Source: Bacillota bacterium (lineage in GTDB: Bacteria; Bacillota_C; Negativicutes; JAEYSJ01). From it: 22,427 nucleotides of DNA. The position numbers and the translations under genes were made by a program. The stretch covers positions 1-22,427 of the forward strand of contig JAEYSJ010000266.1 of the NCBI GenBank assembly GCA_023434855.1, in the 5' to 3' direction. The notes below the pieces were generated by a model, which did not search any database, was not told where the DNA came from, and saw only the letters and a program-made list of their open reading frames with translations. This document shows, piece by piece, positions 7,544 to 14,774 of the stretch; the first letter of the stretch is position 1, and each line of letters opens with the position of its first letter.

Positions 7544-8860
7544 TTACTTTCCGGCTAGTGCTTGCCAAACTGTTGCTATTGTCATGGCAATTAAAATGCC
7601 AATAATCGTCCAGCTCCAAATCCGATTACAGCGTCCGCTTATGTAATCACCCATAATTTTGCGATTGTTGGTGAGAAGAATCAAAAAGATTAGGATAGGG
7701 ATTAAAAGTATAGCCGCAATGATCTGAGTAAGTACTGAAATCGAATTTAATGGCAAATTCGGAATTAATACAGCCGCATCACCAATTAATAGGCTCCCAA
7801 TGTAAATCGCATAAAAATTCGGTGCCTCTGATAATTTATTGTTTAAACTCCTTGACCAGCCGAATGCGCCGGAAACCGTCCAGGCTGTTGAGAGTGAGAT
7901 GGTAATAGCGGCAAGCCAACCGGCATTAAACAATCCCAGACCAAAAAGAATGCTGCCCAATTGACCTGTAAAAGGTACCAATGCAGAAATTATTTGTGTT
8001 GGATTAGAACTATCCAGATTATCTACATGTCCAAAGAGCGCTGCACCACAAAGAATAGCAGCGGCGGCCAATAAAGGCTGAGCCACACAGCCAATCGCTA
8101 TATCAATTCGCCCCAAACGCAAATCTTTTGCTGTTAAGCCTTTATCAATTGTCGCATTATTTTGGAAGAAAATCATCCATGCAGCAAGATCATTACCTAT
8201 TGTGGCAATGATATACCACATCATTGTATTTTCAACATTTTGCGTTATATCCGGCCATGTTATAAATACTTTTGCAATTTCGGCAGGATCGGGATGTGAT
8301 AAATAGGCAACCACGACAAAAGCAATATTTAAAGCCCCGACAAATAATAATAATCGTTCTTTTTTCCAATATCCTGTAAAAATAGCCAGGGAACCTACGA
8401 AAATAAAACTAACGACATCGCTCGCCCATAGCGGCAGCCCCAATATTGTCAGCCCGGCGGTCATTCCGATAAACTCTGCCATGATGTACATTAGGTTTGC
8501 CAGCAGCAGTGCCAATAAACTGGAGTAACCCCAAATACGACCGAAATGCCGAAAAAGCAGTTCTATGTACTCAATCCGCGTCACTGCTGCGAGGCGCATG
8601 GACATTTCCTGGACAATATAACCAAGTGGTGCAAGTAAGAAAACGAGTGGTAAAAAGAGGCTAATACCAAAGGTGGCGCCCGTCATTGTGTAACTAATCA
8701 TACCGCCGGCATCATTATTGCCAATCAAAGCTAACATACCGGGGCCTAACAGGGCCCACAGGAGCCATATTCTTTTTGACCAACCAGACTTGCCTCTTGT
8801 TATCTTTTCTTCAAATGAAATACTGTCATGAACCCAATAAGGCTTTACCGGTTCGTTCAT
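7544..8860 (-). CDS. Second Nramp-related divalent metal transporter (divergent)
   Basis: A 438-residue membrane protein of the Nramp fold with an extra polar N-terminal stretch of about 30 residues. TM1 reads GNNDAGG with D50-A51-G52-G53 in place of DPGN. The TM6 segment is NDLAAWM, with A226-A227 in place of the classical Met-Pro. Other family landmarks are VQEMSMRLAAVTR at about 83-95 and MAEFIGMTAG at about 127-136. As in the first copy, the classical transition-metal ligands Asn and Met are missing, so Mg2+ or another hard cation is a better guess than Mn2+. The two proteins are clearly related but differ widely, so this is not a recent duplication. AGGGGGT lies about 9 nt before ATG 8860. 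No MgtE-N partner is adjacent. The substrate is not determined. Confidence 0.87.
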   Translation of the reverse strand: MNEPVKPYWVHDSISFEEKITRGKSGWSKRIWLLWALLGPGMLALIGNNDAGGMISYTMTGATFGISLFLPLVFLLAPLGYIVQEMSMRLAAVTRIEYIELLFRHFGRIWGYSSLLALLLANLMYIMAEFIGMTAGLTILGLPLWASDVVSFIFVGSLAIFTGYWKKERLLLFVGALNIAFVVVAYLSHPDPAEIAKVFITWPDITQNVENTMMWYIIATIGNDLAAWMIFFQNNATIDKGLTAKDLRLGRIDIAIGCVAQPLLAAAAILCGAALFGHVDNLDSSNPTQIISALVPFTGQLGSILFGLGLFNAGWLAAITISLSTAWTVSGAFGWSRSLNNKLSEAPNFYAIYIGSLLIGDAAVLIPNLPLNSISVLTQIIAAILLIPILIFLILLTNNRKIMGDYISGRCNRIWSWTIIGILIAMTIATVWQALAGK

Positions 8861-9060
8861 CTTACTTTACCCCCTGAATTAATTTGGCGGTATCTTCTCA
8901 ATAAAAAAACAGTACTCATTACTAAAGGTTGCTATTTAAATTTATAATGAACCTTAAGAACCTGCCTTTCCGACAGTTTGACTTTTATCTTATGCTATTC
9001 CTGGATACTGCAAAAAGTGTATGCCCCCAATTATTGATGTTGCAGATTCGTTTTATGCAG

Positions 9061-9094
9061 AAATGCCCTGTGCATTAATCCGCACAGGGCATTT
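9061..9094 (-). terminator. Terminator-like hairpin after uppP
   Basis: A perfect 13-bp stem, AAATGCCCTGTGC (9061-9073) with GCACAGGGCATTT (9082-9094), has an 8-nt loop, 23 nt past the uppP stop. The following T-tract on the minus strand is short, so efficiency is uncertain. Confidence 0.7.
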
Positions 9095-9116
9095 GAGAAC
9101 TTGCTAATAACGAAAT

Positions 9117-9941
9117 CTATTTTACAAAAAACTGACTAACCAATACACCTGCCCCTACCAACCAGCAGTACCATGCAAAAGGTCGCATAGCGGTAATCTC
9201 ATTGGTATGGAACCATTTCATTAAGGCCCACACGCTAGCAAACGCCGCTATTCCTGAGGCAACTCCACCAATTAAAGAAACCTGGAGCAAACCGCCTAAT
9301 CCTGTATGCATTAGTTTAGGCACCTCAACAATGCCGGCTCCAATAATTATGGGAGTAGCAAGCAGCAGAGAGAATCTGGCTGAATCTTCGTGTTTTAAGC
9401 CTGTCCAAAAGCCGGCCGTCATTGTTGCACCCGACCGGGAAAATCCGGGAATTAGTGCTAACGCCTGGAATAATCCGATAACAGCTGCCTGTTTATAATT
9501 AAGCTCAATAATATGTTTTTGGCCTTGTCCGCGCAATTTTTCTCCCCAATAGAGTAAAAAGCCGTTGATAATCAAGAAGAAGGCTGCACTCGTTACATTG
9601 CTAAACAGGTGGCGTAACGGGGTTTCTAAAACAACTCCAATCAAACCGGCGGGAATAGTGCCAACTATTATAAGCCATAGTAATTTTCTGCTTTCTTTGT
9701 CTTGAGTGAACAAAGAGGCTATGATCCTGGTCCATTCCGTTCCAAAAAACAACAGCAGCGCAATAGCCGTTCCCAAATGCAGCATGACTAAAAACGGCAA
9801 GAAATGTTCTTTTAAAAATTGTGGGTCCAGGCTCCAGCCAAAAAAATAAGGTGTTAAGACCCCATGCGCAACGCTGCTGATTGGAAAAAGCTCGGTGGTC
9901 CCCTGAACAATTGCAAAAATAATAGTTTGAAGTATAGTCAA
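9117..9941 (-). CDS. uppP: Undecaprenyl-diphosphatase (BacA/UppP family)
   Basis: Integral membrane phosphatase that converts undecaprenyl diphosphate to the monophosphate, recycling the lipid carrier for peptidoglycan and other wall polymers and giving some bacitracin resistance. The 274 residues match the family length. The catalytic motifs are visible: QGTTELFPISSVAH (13-26, the E-rich and SS...H motif) and PGFSRSGAT (165-173, the P-G-x-S-R-S-x-x-T motif). About eight hydrophobic helices are present. The start is TTG 9941, 8 nt after GGGAGG; no ATG fits as well. A good sigma-A promoter lies upstream. The gene is transcribed alone, divergently from the Mg2+-riboswitch unit. Confidence 0.95.
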   Translation of the reverse strand: MTILQTIIFAIVQGTTELFPISSVAHGVLTPYFFGWSLDPQFLKEHFLPFLVMLHLGTAIALLLFFGTEWTRIIASLFTQDKESRKLLWLIIVGTIPAGLIGVVLETPLRHLFSNVTSAAFFLIINGFLLYWGEKLRGQGQKHIIELNYKQAAVIGLFQALALIPGFSRSGATMTAGFWTGLKHEDSARFSLLLATPIIIGAGIVEVPKLMHTGLGGLLQVSLIGGVASGIAAFASVWALMKWFHTNEITAMRPFAWYCWLVGAGVLVSQFFVK

Positions 9942-9997
9942 AGTATAAACCTCCCTGTTTGAGTTTGTCTAAAATACTTTGTACAATTCCGATTCTA

Positions 9998-10026
9998 AAT
10001 ATAATTCCCACACAAGGAATAATCAA
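9998..10026 (-). promoter_or_regulatory. Sigma-A-type promoter for uppP
   Basis: On the minus strand TTGATT (10026-10021), a 17-nt spacer and TATATT (10003-9998) form a good housekeeping promoter about 57 nt before the TTG start. From here to 10190 I see no other feature. Confidence 0.6.
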
Positions 10027-10190
10027 GTATATTAACCAAAGGTAGTTCAATTTTTTTCGGTTTGAAAACTGTATTTTTCTTAATAGATGGAGATAAACGG
10101 CGCCAGGCTTTGATAATGGAAGTAATAGATTTATATGTTAAGTTATTGTTAAAATTCTATAAAAAATACCCGAATTTTGCATTTCAGGGG

Positions 10191-10219
10191 TTGCTATTTC
10201 ATTTGTACAGTGGTAAGAT
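10191..10219 (+). promoter_or_regulatory. Sigma-A-type promoter for the M-box transcript
   Basis: TTGCTA (10191-10196), a 17-nt spacer and TAAGAT (10214-10219) predict a transcript start near 10226, just before the first paired base of the riboswitch at 10235. Confidence 0.65.
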
Positions 10220-10234
10220 AACCATGTAAAAAAA

Positions 10235-10406
10235 TAATCATCCGTTAGGTGAGGTTCCTGCATAAACACAGGCCACTGCCCGGAAACATCGAGAGATGCC
10301 AATGGGTAGAACAGGTATTATCGAAATAAGGTATTACTTAATGTGGCTGAGTTTGAGATTTTGCTCTACGTTATGCAGTGCTAAAACTTAGACGATTGGA
10401 AGGTTA
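10235..10406 (+). ncRNA. M-box (ykoK leader) Mg2+ riboswitch aptamer
   Basis: The aptamer binds Mg2+ and, in studied bacteria, turns off Mg2+ uptake genes when Mg2+ is plentiful. The conserved blocks occur in the right order: GTTAGGTGAGG (10244-10254), TGCCAATGGGT (10297-10307), TTATCG...ATAAGG (about 10317-10331), TTAATGTGGCTGAGT (about 10338-10352), GCAGTGCTAAAACT (10375-10388) and ACGATTGGAAGG (10392-10403). P1 is TAATCATCC (10235-10243) with GGAAGGTTA (10398-10406), with one A-A mismatch and one G-U pair. The downstream gene is an ABC transporter rather than the usual mgtE, corA or mgtA. Confidence 0.95.
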
Positions 10407-10461
10407 GAGTAAGTTTTTTTGTGTTGTGTAAGACCTTCCGTGAGGAAGGTCTTTTATTGTT
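10398..10461 (+). promoter_or_regulatory. Riboswitch expression platform: intrinsic terminator and competing antiterminator
   Basis: The terminator is a 10-bp stem, AAGACCTTCC (10430-10439) with GGAAGGTCTT (10444-10453), GTGA loop, and a TTATTGTT tail. Its left arm GACCTTCC can instead pair with GGAAGGTT (10398-10405), which is the 3' strand of aptamer P1. With Mg2+ bound, P1 forms and frees the terminator (off); without it, the antiterminator forms (on). This is the standard logic of M-box off-switches. Confidence 0.85.
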
Positions 10462-10467
10462 GGGGGT

Positions 10468-10545
10468 GGTAAGAATGGATTCAAACAGTAGTATACCGTG
10501 GATGCGAAGTCTCGCATTTCCTGCGATTTCGCAAATATTCTTACC
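10468..10545 (+). promoter_or_regulatory. Structured 5' leader hairpin in front of the permease gene
   Basis: GGTAAGAAT (10468-10476) is perfectly complementary to ATTCTTACC (10537-10545). Inside are two small helices, ATGCGA/TCGCAT (10502-10507 with 10512-10517) and TGCGA/TCGCA (near 10522-10533). The permease ribosome site at 10548-10555 is left free just 3' of the stem. The role is unknown. Confidence 0.45.
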
Positions 10546-10549
10546 ATGA
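10475..10549 (+). CDS. Possible 24-codon leader ORF between riboswitch terminator and permease gene
   Basis: ATG 10475 lies 8 nt after GGGGGTGG, which can pair throughout with the anti-Shine-Dalgarno using wobbles. It opens a 24-residue ORF, MDSNSSIPWMRSLAFPAISQ followed by IFLP. The TGA stop (10547-10549) overlaps the GAGGAGGG ribosome site of the permease gene, an arrangement suited to translational coupling. Three prolines, the last directly before the stop, recall the proline-containing leader peptides upstream of enteric Mg2+ transporter genes, though there is no sequence similarity to claim. The start codon region also lies in a predicted stem (10468-10476 with 10537-10545). It could equally be a chance ORF in a structured leader. 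Confidence 0.35.
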   Translation: MDSNSSIPWMRSLAFPAISQIFLP

Positions 10550-10562
10550 GGAGGGACTGGGT

Positions 10563-12305
10563 ATGGCAATCTTTTCAACAAATATACCGAAAAACCGTTT
10601 TAATTGGGTTGATGTAGGTGTCCTGATTTTTATTTTTGCAACTCTTTACTCAATATTAAAATTAGGTGCCGGGATGAATGCGCCTTTTATATCAGATGAT
10701 CAGATTGAAATTGCGCTTTCTCCTTTGATGCTTCCATATTATGCAGGACGTTCACTCTTGCGTATGTTCATTGCATTTGGTGCATCATTGATATTTACGC
10801 TTTTTTATGGCTATATCGCTGCCAAAAGCCGGACTGCTACAAGGGTATTGATACCACTGCTTGATATGCTGCAATCGATACCTGTTCTTGGTTTTTTATC
10901 GGCAACTATTACTGCGTTTATTGCGTTATTTCCTGGAAGTTTATTTGGTGTGGAATTAGCTTCTATTTTAGCTATCTTTACCGGCCAGGCTTGGAATATG
11001 ACTTTTAGCTTCTATAATTCGCTGATCACCATTCCCAAGGATTTGCAAGAAGCATCAGCAGTACTTCGTATGAATTGGTGGCAACGTTTTATAAAATTAG
11101 AAGTACCATTCTCCATGATTGGCCTGGTTTGGAACAGCATGATGTCATTTGGCGGTGGCTGGTTCTTTCTTGCCGCCAGTGAAGCAATTACCGTGTTGGG
11201 TCAGAATATACGTCTGCCTGGGGTTGGCTCCTATCTTGCAACTGCGATAGAAGCCGGCGATCTGCAGGCAATTGGCTACTCTGTCTTAACAATGGTTTTA
11301 ATGATTGTATTTGTTGATCAGCTATTCTGGCGACCACTTGTGGTATGGAGTCAAAAATTCAAGATGGAGTTAAGCGAATCTACCGATGCTCCAACTTCAT
11401 TCATCTATGATATACTCTACAATTCGCCGTTGCTCAGCATTCTCAATCGGATTATTTTTACGCCTGTTGGTAAAGTAATGAACTTCTTGTTGGCTAGAAT
11501 TGCGGCGATGTCGGAAAACGCTGCACGGGAATTTCAGTATATTCCGCAATCGCGCTATATCAGCAAATTGGCTAAACTATCCCTGATAGTGCTCCTTTTA
11601 TACTTGATGAGTAACCCGGTTTCCCAAGCATACGAATTAGTGTCTTCAATGGATAACAGTGAACTATTAGAGATAGCGCGACTCGGACTTTATACTCTTG
11701 GTCGGGTTATGGTAGCTGTTTTGCTAGGCGCACTTTGGACTGTCCCTGTTGGTGTCTGGATCGGTCTAAACCCGCGCGTTGCAAAAGTATTACAACCGGT
11801 TATTCAAATTGCCGCTTCTTTTCCGGCCAATATGCTGTTTCCCTTTATCACAATTTTATTTTTGAAGTATCAGGTGAACTTTGAGTGGGGATCAATTTCT
11901 CTCATGATTCTTGGTACACAATGGTACATTTTGTTTAACGTTATTGCAGGTGCCATGTCCATTCCCAATGATTTGCATGAAGTGGGAGCTGTCTTTAAAC
12001 TGCAGGGATGGCATAAATGGAGGACGCTTATTCTTCCGGGCATATTTCCATTTCTCATTACCGGTATTATTACCGCATCCGGCGGTGCATGGAATGCGAG
12101 TATTGTTTCAGAGCTTGTAAGTTGGCATGATGAGCAATTGGCAGCAACCGGCCTTGGTTCGTATATCAGCAAAGTCACCGAACAGGGTGACTGGGCCGGA
12201 ATTATTTGGGGAATATCCGTCATGTGCGTATTCGTAGTTTTAATAAACCGGCTGGTGTGGAGACGCTTGTACCAACTTGCTGAAGCAAAATATCATCTGG
12301 ACTAG
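10563..12305 (+). CDS. ABC transporter fused double permease (COG4986-like), M-box controlled
   Basis: A 580-residue membrane protein made of two binding-protein-dependent permease domains in tandem, similar to TauC/SsuC-type permeases but duplicated. Domain 1 spans about 60-260 with an EAA loop at 160-181 (DLQEASAVLRMNWWQRFIKL). Domain 2 spans about 370-570 with an EAA loop at 470-491 (DLHEVGAVFKLQGWHKWRTL). An extra hydrophobic segment lies at about 338-352. GAGGAGGG lies 7 nt before ATG 10563. The ATPase gene follows 11 nt after the stop, and no substrate-binding protein is encoded next to it. General annotation calls such systems anion or sulfonate transporters by similarity only. The Mg2+ riboswitch at 10235 suggests Mg2+ uptake or another low-Mg2+ task instead (inference). 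Confidence 0.88.
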   Translation: MAIFSTNIPKNRFNWVDVGVLIFIFATLYSILKLGAGMNAPFISDDQIEIALSPLMLPYYAGRSLLRMFIAFGASLIFTLFYGYIAAKSRTATRVLIPLLDMLQSIPVLGFLSATITAFIALFPGSLFGVELASILAIFTGQAWNMTFSFYNSLITIPKDLQEASAVLRMNWWQRFIKLEVPFSMIGLVWNSMMSFGGGWFFLAASEAITVLGQNIRLPGVGSYLATAIEAGDLQAIGYSVLTMVLMIVFVDQLFWRPLVVWSQKFKMELSESTDAPTSFIYDILYNSPLLSILNRIIFTPVGKVMNFLLARIAAMSENAAREFQYIPQSRYISKLAKLSLIVLLLYLMSNPVSQAYELVSSMDNSELLEIARLGLYTLGRVMVAVLLGALWTVPVGVWIGLNPRVAKVLQPVIQIAASFPANMLFPFITILFLKYQVNFEWGSISLMILGTQWYILFNVIAGAMSIPNDLHEVGAVFKLQGWHKWRTLILPGIFPFLITGIITASGGAWNASIVSELVSWHDEQLAATGLGSYISKVTEQGDWAGIIWGISVMCVFVVLINRLVWRRLYQLAEAKYHLD

Positions 12306-12316
12306 GAGGGTTTAAT

Positions 12317-13597
12317 ATGAAAGCACTAATTAAAGCTAACGGCGTATATAAGAGCTTTGACGTAAAAGGACAGGAGAATACAACTATTCTTAAAGATATT
12401 AACCTTGAAGTCCAAGAAGGGGAATTTCTCGCAATTCTTGGTCCTTCCGGTTCAGGTAAATCTACGCTGCTCAGGATCATTGCGGGGCTTGTTCCCGCTT
12501 CAAAGGGAACAATTTCCTACCTGGGTAATACAATTAATGGGGTGAATCCGGGGGTTGCTATGGTATTTCAGTCTTTTGCTTTATTTCCTTGGCTTACTGT
12601 CTTGTCAAATGTAATGCTTGGGTTGGAATCTCAAAAAATGTCCGAAAAGGAAAAACGGGAGAAGGCATTAAAGGTTATCGATATCATCGGTCTTGACGGT
12701 TTCGAAAACGCATATCCTAAAGAACTTTCCGGCGGCATGCGGCAGCGTGTGGGTATTGGCCGCGCTTTAGTCAGTGATCCTGATGTACTTCTTATGGATG
12801 AACCATTCTCCGCTTTGGATGTTCTTACTGCGGAGAATTTACGCCGCGACCTATTGGAGTTGTGGCTCGATAAGAAGATTCCTACCAAGTCTATCATTTT
12901 GGTGACACATGGTATTGAGGAAGCGGTGTATATGGCTGATCGTGCGGTAATTCTTTCAACAGGACCAGCTAGAGTTGTAGAAGATATTACGATCAATATC
13001 CCTCGTTGGCGGGATAAAAAAGCTACCGACTTCACTGCTCTCGTAGATAGGATTTATTCCTTGATGACAAGGAAGGAAATAAGGGGTGGTGAATCTGCTA
13101 TTCATCAACCGAAGAAGATAACGGCCCTTCCCCATGTTTCGGCCGGAGCGCTCACCGGTTTTCTTGAACTATTAGAAGACCTTAACGAAAGAACTGATCT
13201 CTACAAGCTTGCGGATCGCTTTGTCATGGACATTGAAGATTTTTTCCCGATTGTCGAAGTAGCTTCATTGCTGGGCTTTGCAAAAGTAGTAGAAGGGGAT
13301 ATTGAGCTTACTTCTGCAGGAATTCAGTTTGCAACAGCAACCGTATTAGAGCGTAAAGAACTGTTCAAAGATCAATTAATAAAAAATGTGCCGTTTATTA
13401 CCCAAATGATTAATATTTTGCAGTCAAAATCTAATAAGCATATGAACATAGAATTCTTCGAAGACCTCATTACCCGCACACTTGGTGATGCGGCAGCCAG
13501 AGCGCAGATTCAATTACTAGTCAATTGGGGACGTTATGCCGAGCTTTTCGAGTATGACAAAGTGACAAAGCTGATTTCTCTGGAAAGTATAAATTAG
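12317..13597 (+). CDS. ABC transporter ATPase with C-terminal AAA-associated domain
   Basis: Cytosolic ATPase partner of the double permease. The N-terminal 230 residues are a complete NitT/TauT-like nucleotide-binding domain: Walker A GPSGSGKST (42-50), Q-loop Q85, signature LSGGMRQRVGIGRA (137-150), Walker B VLLMDEP (157-163), D-loop SALD (165-168) and switch histidine H198. Residues about 270-420 form an extra domain resembling the AAA-associated C-terminal domain (winged-helix-like; LPHVSAGALTGFLELLEDL, then FVMDIEDFFPIVEVASLLGFAKV), which may regulate the pump or sense a ligand. AGGAGGG lies about 6 nt before ATG 12317. It is the last gene of the M-box transcript; I see no clear terminator before the Pho box at 13664. 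The substrate is unassigned. Confidence 0.9.
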   Translation: MKALIKANGVYKSFDVKGQENTTILKDINLEVQEGEFLAILGPSGSGKSTLLRIIAGLVPASKGTISYLGNTINGVNPGVAMVFQSFALFPWLTVLSNVMLGLESQKMSEKEKREKALKVIDIIGLDGFENAYPKELSGGMRQRVGIGRALVSDPDVLLMDEPFSALDVLTAENLRRDLLELWLDKKIPTKSIILVTHGIEEAVYMADRAVILSTGPARVVEDITINIPRWRDKKATDFTALVDRIYSLMTRKEIRGGESAIHQPKKITALPHVSAGALTGFLELLEDLNERTDLYKLADRFVMDIEDFFPIVEVASLLGFAKVVEGDIELTSAGIQFATATVLERKELFKDQLIKNVPFITQMINILQSKSNKHMNIEFFEDLITRTLGDAAARAQIQLLVNWGRYAELFEYDKVTKLISLESIN

Positions 13598-13663
13598 CCC
13601 AATAAACGATACTTTGCAGCGGCAATGACAAATTCTCGTGACAATCTGCCATCCCCTTGGAAA

Positions 13664-13717
13664 TTAACAATAAATTTACATTGTCTTAACACATAAAAAC
13701 GTTAAATGCTTTATGCT
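13664..13717 (+). promoter_or_regulatory. Pho box and promoter for pstS
   Basis: Three direct repeats with an 11-bp period, TTAACA (13664), TTTACA (13675) and TTAACA (13686), match the PhoP-type binding pattern. A TATGCT -10-like hexamer (13712-13717) lies 20 nt after the last repeat, the same spacing as in the pstC copy. Induction by phosphate starvation is inferred. Confidence 0.75.
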
Positions 13718-13755
13718 TTAAAAGTGGATACAAAAAACAAGGGGGTCTTTTATTT

Positions 13756-14619
13756 ATGAGTTTCTTGAGAAAGTATAAAGCACTGGTGGCCATAGTGGCA
13801 TTGGTACTAGGCATGGCGCTGGTAGCTGGCTGCGGCGGCAAAAAAGAAGAAGCAAAGGCCGGTGGAGCTGATATTGAAGGTACGGTAACAGCTTCCGGGT
13901 CTACTGCGCTGCTGCCTTTGTTAAAACCTGCCCAGGAAGAATTCCAGAAGAAAAATCCTAAAGCAACTGTTAATATTGCCGGCGGCGGCTCCTTTACCGG
14001 TATGAACCAGGTTGCGGCCGGTTCAGTTAATATAGGCAACTCCGATGTGGCATTACCGCCCGAATACCAGGATAAGGGACTTGTTGATCATCAGGTGGCT
14101 GTTGCACCCTTCGTCTTTATTGCCAATCCGGATGTATCTGTTGACAGCCTGACCCAGCAACAATATGTTGATATCTTTTCCGGCAAAATTACCAACTGGA
14201 AAGACGTTGGCGGCAAAGATCAAAAGATTACTCTTATTCACCGGGCGAAATCTTCCGGTTCAAGAGCTACTATCGCTGATGTTGTAATGAAGGGCGCTAA
14301 TTTTACCGATAATGCGGTTATTCAAGATTCCAACGGTGCGGTACGGTCGGCTATTGCCAGCACTCCCGGTTCGATTGGCTATGTAGATGCCCCGTATGCT
14401 GACAATACAGTCAAGACCATTGCTTATAATGGTGTAAAATTTTCTGCTGACGCTGTAATTAACGGTCAATACCCGGTATTCGCTTATGAACATATGTATA
14501 CAAAAGGTGAAGCAACCGGCGCAGTAAAAGCATTTATCGATTATGTGCTGAGCAAAGATTTCCAGGATACCTTTGTTGAGAAAAATGGCTTCATCCCCAT
14601 GACAAAGGTTAAAAAATAG
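13756..14619 (+). CDS. pstS: Phosphate ABC transporter substrate-binding lipoprotein PstS
   Basis: Captures inorganic phosphate outside the cytoplasmic membrane and delivers it to PstCA. The 287-residue precursor has a lipoprotein signal, a basic start, a hydrophobic core and a lipobox LVAGC with C26 as the acylated residue. Phosphate-binding segments are visible: TASGSTALLPLL (45-56), GGGSFTGMNQVAAGSVNIGNSD (76-97) and HRAKSSGSRATI (162-173). AAGGGGG lies about 9 nt before ATG 13756. The gene has its own Pho box and is followed by a strong terminator, so it can be made at higher level than the permease genes, as is usual for binding proteins. Confidence 0.96.
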   Translation: MSFLRKYKALVAIVALVLGMALVAGCGGKKEEAKAGGADIEGTVTASGSTALLPLLKPAQEEFQKKNPKATVNIAGGGSFTGMNQVAAGSVNIGNSDVALPPEYQDKGLVDHQVAVAPFVFIANPDVSVDSLTQQQYVDIFSGKITNWKDVGGKDQKITLIHRAKSSGSRATIADVVMKGANFTDNAVIQDSNGAVRSAIASTPGSIGYVDAPYADNTVKTIAYNGVKFSADAVINGQYPVFAYEHMYTKGEATGAVKAFIDYVLSKDFQDTFVEKNGFIPMTKVKK

Positions 14620-14635
14620 AAAATCCAGCAGCGAC

Positions 14636-14671
14636 AAAAGAAGTGACGGTTTCCATGCCGTCACTTCTTTT
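14636..14671 (+). terminator. Terminator between pstS and pstC
   Basis: A perfect 14-bp stem, AAAAGAAGTGACGG (14636-14649) with CCGTCACTTCTTTT (14658-14671), has an 8-nt loop and a T-rich 3' end, 16 nt past the pstS stop. Confidence 0.88.
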
Positions 14672-14686
14672 GCTGTCTCAGAAAAC

Positions 14687-14740
14687 TTAACAATAAATTT
14701 ACATTGCATTAACAATGCCTGCTCTGTAAATGCTTATAAT
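14687..14740 (+). promoter_or_regulatory. Second Pho box and promoter for pstC-pstA
   Basis: TTAACA (14687), TTTACA (14698) and TTAACA (14709) repeat with an 11-bp period; the first 21 bases are identical to the pstS copy. A perfect TATAAT (14735-14740) lies 20 nt after the last repeat, predicting a transcript start near 14747. Confidence 0.8.
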
Positions 14741-14762
14741 TATGACAGGAAATAACACTGCA

Positions 14763-14771
14763 GGATGTGAG
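14763..14771 (+). promoter_or_regulatory. Ribosome binding site deciding the pstC start
   Basis: GGATGTGAG differs from GGAGGTGAG by one base and is 7 nt from ATG 14775 when counted from its GGATG core. Together with the -10 at 14735-14740 it rules out the in-frame ATG at 14730 as the start. Confidence 0.6.
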
Positions 14772-14774
14772 AAT

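Noticed and set aside
9601..10050. 149-codon minus-strand ORF overlapping uppP and its promoter
   Set aside because: It is out of frame with a clear UppP and lacks family features.
12317..13597. Considered whether this ATPase is the missing PstB
   Set aside because: It follows the double permease by 11 nt, has a NitT/TauT-like ATPase plus AAA-associated C-terminal domain, and lies before the pst Pho box.
14730..14774. Upstream in-frame ATG giving a 15-residue longer PstC
   Set aside because: It precedes the TATAAT at 14735-14740, so it would not be on the transcript; ATG 14775 has a ribosome site.
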